64,000 bases of DNA from Prionace glauca. Lineage: Eukaryota; Chordata; Chondrichthyes; Carcharhiniformes; Carcharhinidae. This document shows, piece after piece, positions 21,485 through 32,404 of this stretch. Each line of letters begins with the position of its first letter. Position 1 is the stretch's first letter. The stretch is from positions 32,245,109-32,309,108 of the forward strand of contig CM075760.1 of assembly GCA_037974335.1 (NCBI GenBank), in the 5' to 3' direction. The notes below the pieces were generated by a model. That model was not told the origin of the DNA. It was given only the letters and a program-made list of their open reading frames with translations, and did no database searches. The position numbers and the translations under genes were made by a program.

Positions 21485-22205
21485 GATTCTGGTGCTAGTT
21501 CTATTCTGAACCCCTTCACTCTGCCCATCCGTCACCCGCTCTCTGCCCATTTCCCCCAGCTCTTTGCCCTTTCCACTGGCTCTCTGCCTTTCACGGTGGC
21601 TCTTTTCCCCTTTTATCCAGCTCTCTGTATTTCCACTTGGTTCTCTACACTTCCCTCCAGCTCTGTGCCCTCTCCCCCGGCTCTCTGCTCTTTCCCTCAG
21701 CCCCTTCCGCTTTCCCTCAGCTCTCTGTCCCTGCCTCCTCCCCTCTTTCTCCTTTCCCCCGGCTCTCTGACCTTTCCCCCTGACTCTTCTGCCCTTTCCC
21801 CTGGGCTCTCTGCCCTTCCCCTCGGCTCTCTGGCCTTTCTGCTGCCTCCGTGCCCTTTTTCGTGCCTCCCCGCCCTTTTTCCTCGTTCTCTCCCCTTTCC
21901 CTGGTCTTTCTGCCCTTTCCCCCATCTCTTTGCCCTTTCTTTCAGCTCTCTCCCCTTTCACTGGTCTCTCTGCCCTTTCCCCTGCTCCCTGTCCTTTCCC
22001 CTCTCTCTCTAACCTTTCCCCTGGCTTTCCGCCCTGTTCCCCGCCTCTCTGCCCTTCCCCCAGCTCTCTGCTGTTTCCCCTGGCTCTCTGCCCTCCCCCC
22101 ACCCCGGCTCTCTACCATTTTCCTCGCCTCCTGTTCTCCCCTGACTATTTGTCATTGCCCCTGGCCCCGAGCCCCCAGGGATTCCCTCCAGCTCTCTGCA
22201 CTCCC
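21485..22205 (-). repeat. G-rich, AGCT-containing repeat 5' of CH1
   Basis: Irregular units of about 20-25 bases read, on the coding strand, as agagagccggggaaagggca-type sequence. The coding (non-template) strand is strongly purine/G-rich. AGCT occurs at 21558, 21619, 21659, 21719, 21944, 22062, 22190 and 22238, about three times the chance rate. The position (about 1 kb upstream of CH1 in the J-C intron), G-rich non-template strand and AGCT content are like mammalian switch regions. Whether it acts as one is inference. Confidence 0.7.
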
Positions 22206-22261
22206 AGGGCAGCACCCACCTTTGAACACCAAACTGCAGCTTGAGATCTTTCTTCTCTCTC

Positions 22262-24215
22262 GTTGCAGACCCTCACCACACAGATTCAGTGAGTGTGAGT
22301 GAGAGAATGTGAGTGTGTGAGGGTGAGTGATTAAATGAGTGAGAGTGGATGAGTGATGGTGTATGTGTGACGGAAGGTGAGTTGGTGAAGTTCTTTGAGT
22401 GATGATGAGTGATTGATGGTGAATAAGTGTGGGTGAGGGTGAGAGAGCCTGAGTAAATGAGGGTGTGTGAGAGAGGGTAGGTGAGTGGAGGAGACTGAAT
22501 GTGAGTGAAGGTGGTTGGCTGAGTGTAGGTAAGCAAGATTGAAAGTATGAGGGAGTGTGAGTGAAGATGTGTGAAGGTTAGTGGAGGTGGGTGAGTGAAA
22601 GTGAGTGAGATTGAGTGAATGAGGGTGAGGGAGTGAATGTAACTGAGTAAGTGAGGGGTGAGAGTGAGTGAATCAGGGTCTGTTACTAAGGGTGGTGTGT
22701 GAGAGTGTGTGAGGGAGAATGTGGATGGGTGGGAGAGTGAGGGTGAGTGAGTGATGAGGACGAGTGATTGAGGATTTGTGAGTTAGGGTGCGTGATGTTG
22801 AGTGATGATGAGGATGTGAGGGTGTGTGAGTGAATGTAAGTGCGTGAGTCTGAGTGAGTTTGAATGGGTGAGGTGGCGCAAGTGAGAGAGACAGAGAGAG
22901 GGTCATTGAGCTTGAGTTTGTGAGGGTGAGTCAGGTTGATTGAGAGTGGGTAGGTGACTGAGTGAGTGCGAGTGAGAGTGAGTGAGACTGGATGAGTGAA
23001 GGTGGGTAAGTGTGAGAGAATGGGGTGAGTGAGTGAGGGTGAGTGAGACTGAGTGAGACTGGGTGAGTGAGGGTGGATTAGTGGGATGAGTGAGTGAGAC
23101 TGGGTGAGTGAAGGTGGATTAGTAGGATGAGTGAATGAAGGTGAGTATGAATGTTGGTGACTGACTGAGGGTCTAAGTCAGTGAGTGAGGTTTAGTGAGT
23201 GAGGTTGAGTGAGTGATGGTGTATGAGTGTGGGTGGCTGAGTGACAGTGAGTTAATGAGGGCGCGTGAGGGTGAGTGCGTGAGGGTGAGTGCGTGTGAGT
23301 GAGTGAGTGAATGTGGGTGCGTGACTGAGGGTGTGAGAGTGAGTGAATCAGTCAGGGTGTGAGAGTGAGTGAGGCAGGGTGTGTGATTGAGGTTGAATGA
23401 GTGTTTGTGGGTGAGTGAGGATGGATGAGAGTGAGTGAGCGAATATGAGTGAGTGATTGTGAGTGAGTGAGTGTGTGAGGATGAGTGAGTCAGGGCGTGT
23501 GTTTGAGTGAACGAGTGAGGTTGAATGAGGGTGGCTTGTGTGAGTGTGAATGGCGATGGATGAGAGTGAGTGAGTGAATATGAGTGAGTGATAATGAGTG
23601 AGTGAGTGTGTGAGGGTGAGTGACTCAGGGTGAATCAGGATCAGTGAGTTTCTGAGTTTGAGTGCATGAGTTTGAGTGCTTGAGGTTGAGTGCTTGAGGT
23701 TGAGTGCATGAGGTTGAGTGCATGAGGTTGAGTGCGTGAGGGCGAGTGCATGAGAGCGAGTGTGTGTGAGGGCGAGTGTGTGAGGGGGAGTGCTTGAGGG
23801 CGAGTGCGTGAGGGTGGATGAGTGAGCAAGGGTGAGTGAATGAGGGCGAGTGAGTAAGCGTAAATGAGAATGAGTGACTGTGGGTGAGTGATTGTGGTTG
23901 AGTGAGTGAGGGTGAGTGAATGAGGGTGAGTGAGTGAGAGTGTGGCAGTGAGGGAAGGTGGGTAAGTGAGCGTGAGTGAGTGAAGTTGTTTGAGTGAGGA
24001 TGAGAGATTGAAGGTGAGTGAGTGAGGGTGAGTGAGTGAAGTTATTTGAGTGAGGATGAGAGATTGAGGGTGAGTGAGTGAGGGTGAGTGAGTGAGAGTG
24101 TGTCAGTGAGGGAAGGCGGGTAAGTGAGGGTGAGTGAGTGAAGTTGTTTGAGTGAGGATGAGAGATTGAGGGTGAGTGAGTCAGTGTGGGTGAGGGTGAG
24201 AGAGTCAGTGAGCCA
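22262..24215 (+). repeat. GAGT-type satellite tract, 2 kb
   Basis: Dense gagtgagtgag repeats with longer superunits, for example a block of roughly 60 bases ending 'tgagtgaggatgagagattg' seen three times between 23990 and 24175, and 15-base tgagtgcatgaggtt units near 23690-23740. It lies in the J-CH1 intron. The coding strand is C-rich (cactcactc). Confidence 0.9.
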
Positions 24216-24790
24216 CCTCCTCCTCTCCCTCTCCATCGATCTTTTCCCGATTCTCTCCATTGATCAGCTTTCAGTAACAGGGCTGTGTAAAGTCAGGAAT
24301 CAGTGTAGATCACCGGGCAGCTGCTTTAATGTCGGGGCCTTTCTTTCAGAAACACGGATCAGTGAACAAATAAACAGACTGAGGGAGCTGGAAGGGAAGC
24401 TTCCAGCAAAACTAGGGTCACACAGGAATCAAACACCAAGTTTACACCAGTATTGGGGAGACAGGCGGACTTAGTCTCAGCCAGATCCCTTCTTATTGAT
24501 TGTGTCTTTGTGTCCGGTGTAACACATGGAAATCCCTACTTCTGACCTCATGTTGGATGGAATGTGTCATTGATGAAGCAATAGAAGATTGTTGGACCCA
24601 GAACAGCCCCCTGCCGAACTCCTGCAGAGATTTCTCAACTTAAATGTTTGACCTCCAACAACCATCACCATCTTGTTTTATGCTAAATATGACTCCAAAC
24701 AGAAGAATTTCCCACTGAAACTTATTCACATGAGTTTTACTCGGGCTCCTCGATCCCACCCTCATTCAAATGTTAGTGGGGGAGGGGGAG
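24216..24790. other. J-CH1 intron, nothing recognised
   Basis: No exon or repeat recognised between the GAGT tract and the SINE. Confidence 0.35.
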
Positions 24791-25095
24791 GGGGTGGCCG
24801 AGGTGGCACAGTGATTAACGCTGCTGCCTCACAGTTCAATTCCCGATATGGGTCATTGTGTATGGAGTTAGTAAGTTCACCCCGTGTCTGCTTGGGTTTC
24901 CTGTTTCCTCCCACAGTCCAAAGAAGTTTGGGTTCAGGGGACTGGCCGTGCTAAATTGTCCCTTAGTTTCAGGAGGTCTAGTTAGAATAAACACATGTGG
25001 TTATGGGGATAGGGCTTTGGTGGGATTCCTGATGATGCAGAGTTGATGGGCTGAATGGCCTCCTTCTGTACTGTAGGATCTTGTGATTCTATTCT
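24791..25095 (+). repeat. SINE family A, near full length
   Basis: It starts gtggccgaggtggcacagtg (tRNA-like A-box), then 'cagttcaattccc' (B-box), 'cctcccacagtccaaagaag', 'gctaaattgtccctta', 'ggctgaatggcctccttctg', and ends in a 'gtgattctattctatga' tail. Confidence 0.8.
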
Positions 25096-25119
25096 ATGAT
25101 GTAAATGACAGTCTCTCTG

Positions 25120-25985
25120 ACGTATGTGAGGTGGAAAGTGTGTGAGAGGGTGTTTGGGTGTGTGTTTGATAGAGAGAGGGGTGGATGTGTGTGTGAAGGT
25201 ACCTGTGTGTGATAGACTGTGTTTGCACATGTGTGAGACAATGGGCTGCGTTTGCAAGGGGGCAGTGTGCCTATTGGAAAGCAAAATAAACTGTTCATGA
25301 GTGTGTGGAAATGTGCATGGGATTGCGTGTGAGTGAGAAAGATGTGTCCAATGTGTGTGTGTGATCGAAGCAAAGTGTGTGTGTGTATGTGTGTGTGTGT
25401 GAGAATGTTTGTGCGAGACTATGCTTATGTGAGAGACTGTGTCTGTGTATAAGTTAGAGCGTGTGCATAGGTCTATGTTTGTGAGAGAGCTAGTGTGTGA
25501 GAGAGCAAGAATGTCCAGGTGTGAGATAGTGTGTGCAAGAGAGATAGAAATATGTGTGTGTGTTTGAGAGAGAGAGAGAGAGAGACAGATGTGTGTGCAA
25601 GAGGAATTGTGAGAGAGTGTGTGTGAACAAATGTGAGAACTTGAGCGTGTGTGACAGAGTTTGGGAGAGAGAGTGCGTGTGCGAGAGCGTGAGACTATGC
25701 TGATATGTGTGTGTGTCTGCGTGTAAGACAGAATGTGTGTGGAGGTGTGTGCGTGTGAGTGTTTTTGTGTACGAGATGTGAGAGACTGATTGAGAGAGCG
25801 GGAGTATGTCTGTATTTGTATTTGAGACAGTATGTAGACCGTGAGGGAAAGAGAATGTGTGTGAGATATCGTATGAGAGAGAAAGTAAGTGTGTGTATGT
25901 ATGTGTGAGAGAATATGAGCGTCTGTGTGTGTGTATTTATGTGTGTGAGAGTGTATGATGTGTGTAAGTCTCTATCTGGCTGATT
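25120..25985 (+). repeat. TG/GA-rich low-complexity tract
   Basis: Mixed gtgtgtgtg and gagagagag runs, degenerate, in the J-CH1 intron. Confidence 0.85.
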
Positions 25986-26159
25986 CAGTCTGGAAAATCA
26001 CCCGCACTTCACACATACTCACCCACTCGCACAGTAAGTGGGAGTGACAAGCGAGCACAATACGGACTGCGGGGCACGGGTTGGAAAAACATTTAAATAT
26101 TTCACAAGTCAGTCACAATTAAATAATTTCCTCTTTCCTCAATGAGAGAAACTTGTAAA

Positions 26160-26570
26160 ACCTCACGGAATCTGACACAATCCAGGGCAAAGCCACCCAC
26201 AAGATTACCCACCTCCTCATTCACCCTATTCACTCTCTCCATCACTAACAAGCAGTGTCAGCAGGGTGTGTATTATATACAACATGCACTGCAGCAATTC
26301 ACCAAGGCTCCATAGAATACACTGTCCAAACCTGCTGCCTTTACATCCTAACAGGACAAGGGCAGCAGCCACATCTGAAACACTATAACCTGTAAGCTCC
26401 CCTTCAAAACACACACCATCCTGACCTGAAACAATATCTCAATTCATTCATAATCGCTGGGTCAAAATCCTGGAACTCCCTGCCTAACAGCAGGGCGGAT
26501 GCCTGCAGCATATGGACTGCAGTTGTTCAAGGATGCTTCATATCAATACTTTGTGAAGGAACAATGAGAT
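26160..26570 (+). repeat. LINE 3' end (second LINE type)
   Basis: The translated pieces follow a LINE RT C-terminus (blocks like IQ.KA, ITHLLIHPIHSL, VYYIQHALQQFTKAP) and 'gctgggtcaaaatcctggaa', 'ctccctgcctaacagc', 'ggactgcagttgttcaagg'. The same 3' end occurs at 36040-36290 and 48865-49580, so it is a repeat family distinct from CR1. Confidence 0.65.
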
Positions 26571-26999
26571 TATAAATTCTGGCCCCGCAAATGTCTCTAA
26601 AATGCCTTTAGAAGATTAAAAATAATATGCAAGTGAATTTGACCCTTCAACTGTCAAACTGAACAATTCAGGGGCTGCTGTAGTACGGAGCAGAATATAG
26701 TAAATCTCACTTTGTATTTGTTCATTGAACATTCCCAAGGCCGGTACATCACTGCTTAAAAATCACCCAATTCTCCCTCTAAAGTCTGATGTTTCTGCTT
26801 CTCTGATGGACACAATATGCTTCAGGGACTTAATTTCTGAGACACCGAGTCAAACAGTCACATTTCCCACAGATACAAGTGCATTGAAGAAATAAATCAA
26901 ATTTCAGTTCCTGCAGTACAGGAGAAGGAATCAAAAGATTTATAACCAGTCAGGGAGATTCCTGGTCCCAACACAGTGACCACACGCCCAGAAACAGAA

Positions 27000-28660
27000 C
27001 AGACACAAACAGTTCAACAGTCGAGTTCCCAGCAGAAAGATCTGTTCAATCTGTCAATTTCAAACTGTTGGATTCTCATTAATCAATAGTCAAGTTACAA
27101 CAGAAAATCAATAACCTATTTTAAATTAAGCGGGTATTCATTTCAGAACTCCTCTCGACTTTTAATTATTTCTCTCTGCCTGTATCACTTCGCGAAAATT
27201 GTGTAAAAATGTAATTTCGCTGAAAATGAGCAAAAATAACAGATTCAGGACAGTTCAATGTCCCTATCAGAGATACAGTGACACAGTAACAGTTCAATGT
27301 CCCTAACAGAGATACAGTGACACACTAAGAATGAAACAAACCGGGAAATATTTACATTGAAAATCGTTACCTGATTGGATCTAATTTCTTAATTAAATGT
27401 AATCAACAAAATTATCAAGGCAAAACAATTTATCGAGCCGAGCACAGCTGAGGAAAGAAATGTTTTGTTTTTGAATTCATTTTGATACAATTAAATATTC
27501 TCTAAGACTGATGATATTTTGCACGCTAGTGCAATATTCAAGGTATTTTGTTTTGAATTAATCAGCGTTAATATTACATTTTAAGTTATTGTTAATTGTC
27601 AGTTAGTTCTCCTGTCAGCTGATTTGTTCTCTGCAATAAAATGAGTTTTCAATCATTCAAAACGTGCTTCTGCCCCCAACATTGTTAAATAATTAGATTA
27701 CAATTAAATCTCAATGTTAAACTATAATTTCAAATTACTGAATGGAAACATTCAAACATCTGTCATTCATTTACTTAAATCTAATCACATTGCAATATTT
27801 TACTTTTTCACTTTGACTGCAAAGTGAAAAAGTAAAATATTACAACGAACAAACGAGTTAAAAATGTAGATTTCTGACTTTGTCCAGACTGTAACGGCCT
27901 GGCCGTTTGAAATCAATAATACTGCTTCCTAGATTTAATAATTTAGGCCACCCATATAACAACTTCATTACTGAACACATTGTTTAATTAAAGAAGACCT
28001 GAATTAAACAGTGGAAACACAAAGACGATAATTGATTCAAATCCTCTGTAACGCTAAAAACACGATGCAGAATATAAGTCTCAATCTTTTCTTCATTATA
28101 ATATTTAATAAGAATTAAACATAAGCTTCAGTTAGTATGAATTCTTCCATTCTGTCATTTATTCTTCCATTCTGTCAATTATTCTGTGTTTAACATTAAT
28201 GGGAGACATGATGTTATTAAGTGCTGAGCTAATATTATTTTTATAGTATTTATAATATCATATTATTTTTATATAAAGTAATCTTTTTGAATTTCAAGCA
28301 TTTAATTGTCAGTCGGTAGCCAGTTTCTGTTGACACTTTACTACAATTCAAACACAATCATTTGAACAATTTTACTTGAGTGTCAGCGAATTCCATCTGT
28401 CAGAAAACTGCGTTCAGTCTGTCAAATTTTTATAAACCGTTTGATTCTAATTGATCAAAGGTCAAATTACAACAGTGAAAAAATCAATAAACATTTTAAA
28501 TTAACCTGATGTTCATTTTAAAACTCCCTTTGCCTTTTAACTATTTCTCCCTGACTGTCTCAAATCACAAAAACTGAGCAATTATTTTTCTGAAAATGAG
28601 GACTTCGAATATAACAGATTCAGGGAAGTGTAATGTCCCTAACAGAGGTACAGTGAATTG
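27000..28660 (+). repeat. Diverged direct duplication, about 1.37 kb apart
   Basis: Bases 27030-27310 and 28385-28655 align along their length. Shared blocks include 'aaatcaataa', 'ttttaaattaa', 'ttttaa.tatttctc.ctg', 'ctgaaaatgag' and 'aatgtccctaacagag'. Inside the first copy the unit cagttcaatgtccctaacag is itself repeated at 39-base spacing (27252 and 27291). Confidence 0.65.
27794..27841. repeat. Perfect 22-bp inverted repeat, 4-base loop
   Basis: The arms 27794-27815 and 27820-27841 are exact reverse complements around actg. The left arm begins aatattttactttttcac. A C/EBP-like attgcaat overlaps its left edge. Confidence 0.95.
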
Positions 28661-29369
28661 TAATTCATGTTTTATTTTACTATGTCACCATTAGTTAACA
28701 TGAATAAAATGCCCTAACATATATTTATTGTATTTTCCGAAACATTTCTGCTTTATCCCTACAAGAATATTCAAAGGCAATTTTATTTTCATTTAGCCAG
28801 AACTGCTCAGTTTCACTGAGCGTAAACAATGTAAAAACAATTGAGGAACACTAAACAATTTCACAAATTTTGAGATACGATAAGTAATTAATTATCTCGG
28901 TATCTAATTTAAAAAAAATACTTAGAACGGATAATCTGGTTCCAATTGCATAGAAAAAAAATTAATAATCGGATACAAAAATTTCCAAAAAGGAAATTAT
29001 TCTGCAAAACTCGTATTCCAGTAAATGCGAACTTAATCTGGGATATGCCGATTAATGCAAAGTATCTTGTTCAACTGAGCACGGCTGTGAAAACAGCAGG
29101 TTATTATTGAAATAGCTTCTGAATTGTCACAAAATATTTCCAGTCTGGAAAATGTTCTGGTCATGTTAATTGTGTGAAATACACAACAAAACTATTAAAG
29201 GGGATTATTGCTAAATTATTAATATAAAATAATCTGTGGTGAATATGGAGTTAAATTACCGAATAATAATACTTTGATTTACATTAATTTTACTATTAAA
29301 CTTGTTCATGGGAAGTTTGTGATTGCAGCAATTTTTAGTGTTTTAACTATTTAAACAACACAGAAATTA

Positions 29370-30570
29370 TGCCACAAAGCCAAACCACTGCACAAATTTT
29401 AAACATTCACAGTGACTGCACCACAGAATCTCCTCAGCAGAAACACAACAAAACACATCAATGAAGGAATGAATCCGCTTCACAGAAAAACAGATCAATT
29501 ATCCATTCAACAGAATCAAATGTAACATTGCAAAATAAATCTCAATATCGAATCTAGCAAACCAGCTGTTAATCAATTATTAAACTAAACAGAAATCTAG
29601 AATAATAGCAATAGCATTGCGAGGAGGTGGAATTTGTCCAACAAATTAGCGTTGAAACTTTATCACATCTTATTCATATTGGGTCATATTTCAAACATAT
29701 TTAAACATTTGGATGGTAAAAGTTCCAGCCATCAAATGCCACCGAGATTAAACATTGCCGATACCCCAAAATCTGAATGCAGTGACAAACTATGTTCTGA
29801 ACGAGCGGCTTAAGCCGTTATGACTAAAGATTTTAAACATACAAACACAATAAACCCTGCTTTATTTCTCCCAGCAGTCATGCATCAAGCAGTTGCGACC
29901 CGCAGAATGCTCATATTCAATCACAAAACGTGTAACAGCTCAGTGTCACTGAGCTCAAACAATGCAGAAATACCAAATTAATTCACAAATTTTACGTATT
30001 TAAAGTCACCCAGATACATAATCTCCTCACCAGAAAAAAAAAACGCATCACTGAGAGACTGAACCCCGCTTCATGCGGAAGCAGCTCAATTCTACAAACA
30101 CTCTCAACAGAATCAAATATAACATTTACAGAAATGTTTAATGTAAATTCCAGCCAATTCGCCCATCACCAAACTAATTCATGTTTAGAATAAGCAGAAA
30201 TTATTGCACAGCAGCACCAGCATTGTGAGTGAGTGGAACATTTTCACTGGATAAATATAGAAATTTTAGATTGTTTTACATTTTTGGTACAAATTTCAAA
30301 CACTTGTGCAGTAGATGGTACAAACCGCAGCCACTAGATGTCACCGAGATTAAACGCTGCAGAAACGCTGAATTGTATAACAGACATTCGGATTTTAAAG
30401 TAACCCAACCACACAATAACCTCAACAGATAAACGCAAAATCCCGACAATTTGGGATTGAATCCCTCAGCAGCACCTATTGTCCAGAAAGAGCGGAATTC
30501 TAAAACCCCTTTGCAGCAGAATCACAGGAAACATTGTAACAATTCTCAACCGAGAATCCACCAAACTCAC
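29370..30570 (+). repeat. Three diverged tandem modules beside JH
   Basis: Module A (29370-29790) and module B (29930-30370) share 'cacaaattttaa/acg', 'aatctcctca.cagaaa', 'gaatccgcttca', 'cagaatcaaat.taacatt', 'tagcattg.ga' and 'caccgagattaaac'. A third, shorter copy (about 30395-30570) repeats the first half. The spacing is about 550 bases between A and B. Confidence 0.6.
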
Positions 30571-30660
30571 ATTTATGTTACCACATGGATTATTAGTATA
30601 GATAAAAATATAAAACAAAGACACATGTAAACCAATTCTCAATAAGTGGATGGTTCTTAC

Positions 30661-30708
30661 CTGTCGTCACCGTCACCATGGTCCCTTGTCCCCAGTAGTC
30701 GAAGTAGT
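30661..30708 (-). CDS. IgM JH segment
   Basis: It encodes YFDYWGQGTMVTVTT with the WGxG motif of joining segments, followed by a consensus donor (gtaaga, 30655-30660). The last base G completes the Ala that opens CH1. It is the only J in the cluster, as expected for a shark IgM unit. Confidence 0.95.
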
Positions 30709-30747
30709 CACAGTGTCACATTCCGTAGGCTGTGTCATACAATAACC
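30709..30747 (-). promoter_or_regulatory. JH 5' recombination signal, 23 spacer
   Basis: On the coding strand: nonamer ggttattgt, 23-base spacer, heptamer cactgtg directly against JH. It pairs with the 12-spacer signal of D2. Confidence 0.93.
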
Positions 30748-31072
30748 GTCCCTGCACAAAATAGAGACAAATTCACCATTATTTTAAATATTCACAAACC
30801 CAAGGAAAAGCAAAATCAATTAAAGTTTATTAAATTATGATTGTATTTCTGGATATCATTTGACATTCATAAATGACCCTAAAGTTTTATATTTCACAGA
30901 GTTACAGCTGAACATGTTGTTGAAAACACACATCGATAATTGAGTAATTATCAAGATTTTCCATGTTTATTCCTGCCATGTGGTCAGTGCTGGACATAAA
31001 TAATACTGTACTGTGATTACAGTTGGGATTTGAAAGTGACACTGATTCAGTTTCAGTCAATCAGTGCTGAGG

Positions 31073-31141
31073 GGTTTTTGTATTGACAGTAACTGCTGTG
31101 CCATCCCAGTTATCACAGTGAGACACAGCATGACAAATACT
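31073..31141 (-). other. D2 segment with 12/12 recombination signals
   Basis: Coding-strand core ATAACTGGGATGG (31101-31113). V side: heptamer cactgtg (31114-31120), 12 spacer, nonamer agtatttgt (31133-31141). J side: heptamer cacagca (31094-31100), 12 spacer, perfect consensus nonamer acaaaaacc (31073-31081). With 12-base spacers on both sides it can accept D1 or V on the left and JH on the right. Confidence 0.93.
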
Positions 31142-31450
31142 GAGGCGGACTGTTAACTATAAAATACAGACAGTTAATTTCACTGCTATTTCAAAAGCCT
31201 GTTTCCAGCTCGCTAAGGGTGAGTCAGTGAGATATTTCAATTTTTACTGGTCATGATATTAATAAAAGGGGTTAGAAACTTTTACACTCTCTGTGCACAT
31301 TCAGCGTGTAAATCAATAACAATAAAATTGAAGCATTTTACATCCTAAAAAGAAACAAAGCTGTTTCTCAGTATTATTTTGTTGAACCCTCATTTACTTT
31401 GGCATTCGGCAATGGCATTGGTCACAAATTTAAGCAACGTCCTTTTCTGA

Positions 31451-31531
31451 GGTTTTTGTATGAGGATGGCGCTTTTCTCAGCACGGTGACTCCCATAGTA
31501 TATCACAGTGACACACACCCATACAAAAACT
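31451..31531 (-). other. D1 segment with 12/22 recombination signals
   Basis: Coding-strand core ATATACTATGGGAGT (31489-31503). V side: heptamer cactgtg (31504-31510), 12 spacer, nonamer agtttttgt (31523-31531). J side: heptamer caccgtg (31482-31488), 22-base spacer, nonamer acaaaaacc (31451-31459). The asymmetry lets D1 join V and D2 but not JH directly. The heptamer on the J side departs from consensus at one base. Confidence 0.93.
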
Positions 31532-31878
31532 GCACTCACTCTGTTCAGTACTGCTGTTCAATATTCACTTTAAAAGGACCATTAATTTCGCTCTAATGTA
31601 AAATGTAGGCAAATGTTTATACAACACAATCTATCAGAAATATTAACAAGAGTAATATATCGTATGTGGTACTTGCCGACAGTACAATGAAAATAAAGTC
31701 AGTGAAAAGCTCACCAGTTATATCGGTGAGTTTGGGAAGATTTACTGTTAAATGCTTTCTGCGTTACTTTTTTTTAAACACGATTATAGTTTGTTTCTGA
31801 CCACCCTCGATCATATTGCATTTAAAACAGATACTGACCTTCAGGTTATGATGGAAGTTGCGGAACCCCCTCCCGGGC

Positions 31879-31917
31879 TGTTCTTGTCCGGGTGAAGCCC
31901 TGGATCCTCTCGCTGTG
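31879..31917 (-). promoter_or_regulatory. VH 3' recombination signal, 23 spacer
   Basis: Directly after the YYCARD codons the coding strand reads heptamer cacagcg (31911-31917), a 23-base spacer and nonamer acaagaaca (31879-31887). Its presence shows that V is unrearranged. The heptamer and nonamer each differ slightly from consensus in their less constrained positions. Confidence 0.92.
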
Positions 31918-32225
31918 GTCTCTTGCACAGTAATAGATGGCCGTGTCTTCAATCTTCAGGCTCCTCATGTCCAAAGAGGAGATTTTACTTGAAGTGTCTG
32001 TGGACACAGTAAATCGACCCTTAATTGATGGCGCGTAGTAGCTGTTGCCGCTAGAAGTATAGTAGCTGGCCAGCCACTCCAGGCCCTGTCCGGGAACCTG
32101 CCGGATCCAACCCATGCCGTAGCTGCCAAGATTGAACCCGCTGGTTTTACAGGTCAGTCTCAGGGAGCCTCCGGGACCCTCGGTCGCTGCCTCTGGCTGG
32201 GTCAACACAACATCCGACTGGACAC
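31918..32225 (-). CDS. IgM VH segment, main exon
   Basis: It encodes the end of the leader (GVQS) and a V-set domain starting [18 protein letters not shown]. Conserved fold residues are present: Cys in RLTCKTSG, Trp in [16 protein letters not shown], the [10 protein letters not shown] strand, [10 protein letters not shown] with the second Cys. No stop or frameshift is seen. The acceptor is gtttacag with phase 1 to the leader exon; the 3' border is the heptamer. It binds antigen once joined to D1-D2-JH. An apparently functional germline V. Confidence 0.95.
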
Positions 32226-32358
32226 CTGTAAACATAGATCAAAAACACCGGGGATTAATCTTAGTGAAATGATTGCTGAGTCTGGAACATTCCAGAGAGA
32301 GACTAACACTGAGACAGTAACAGTGAGAGACTTGAACAATAATAAAAAAAATACTCAC

Positions 32359-32404
32359 CAGATAAGAAAGTCAGCAACAAACTGAGAGAAATGGCCGACC
32401 TCAT
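32359..32404 (-). CDS. IgM leader exon
   Basis: ATG at 32404 opens MRSAISLSLLLTFLSG, a signal peptide with a hydrophobic LSLLLTFL core, split by a consensus donor (gtgagt) after the first base of Gly. The 133-base intron to VH is typical. The ATG is the only one giving a signal peptide in frame with V. Confidence 0.93.

Larger units (their letters stand above)
26571..29369. other. AT-rich J-CH1 intron core
   Basis: Strongly AT-rich, no exon. In mammals the mu enhancer and matrix-attachment DNA lie in this intron next to J, so this AT-rich block is the natural place for a shark counterpart. I found no canonical octamer in it. Confidence 0.4.

Noticed and set aside
24791-24860. Possible tRNA gene (A- and B-box text)
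   Set aside because: It is the tRNA-derived head of a SINE. No cloverleaf with a complete acceptor stem is seen, and the same holds at 62600-62650 and 42150-42212.
12916-32404. Cluster could be IgW, IgNAR or a germline-joined IgM
   Set aside because: There are four C exons with a mu-type tailpiece and CH4 donor, V carries its own 23-spacer signal, and D1, D2 and J are separate. This is unjoined IgM.
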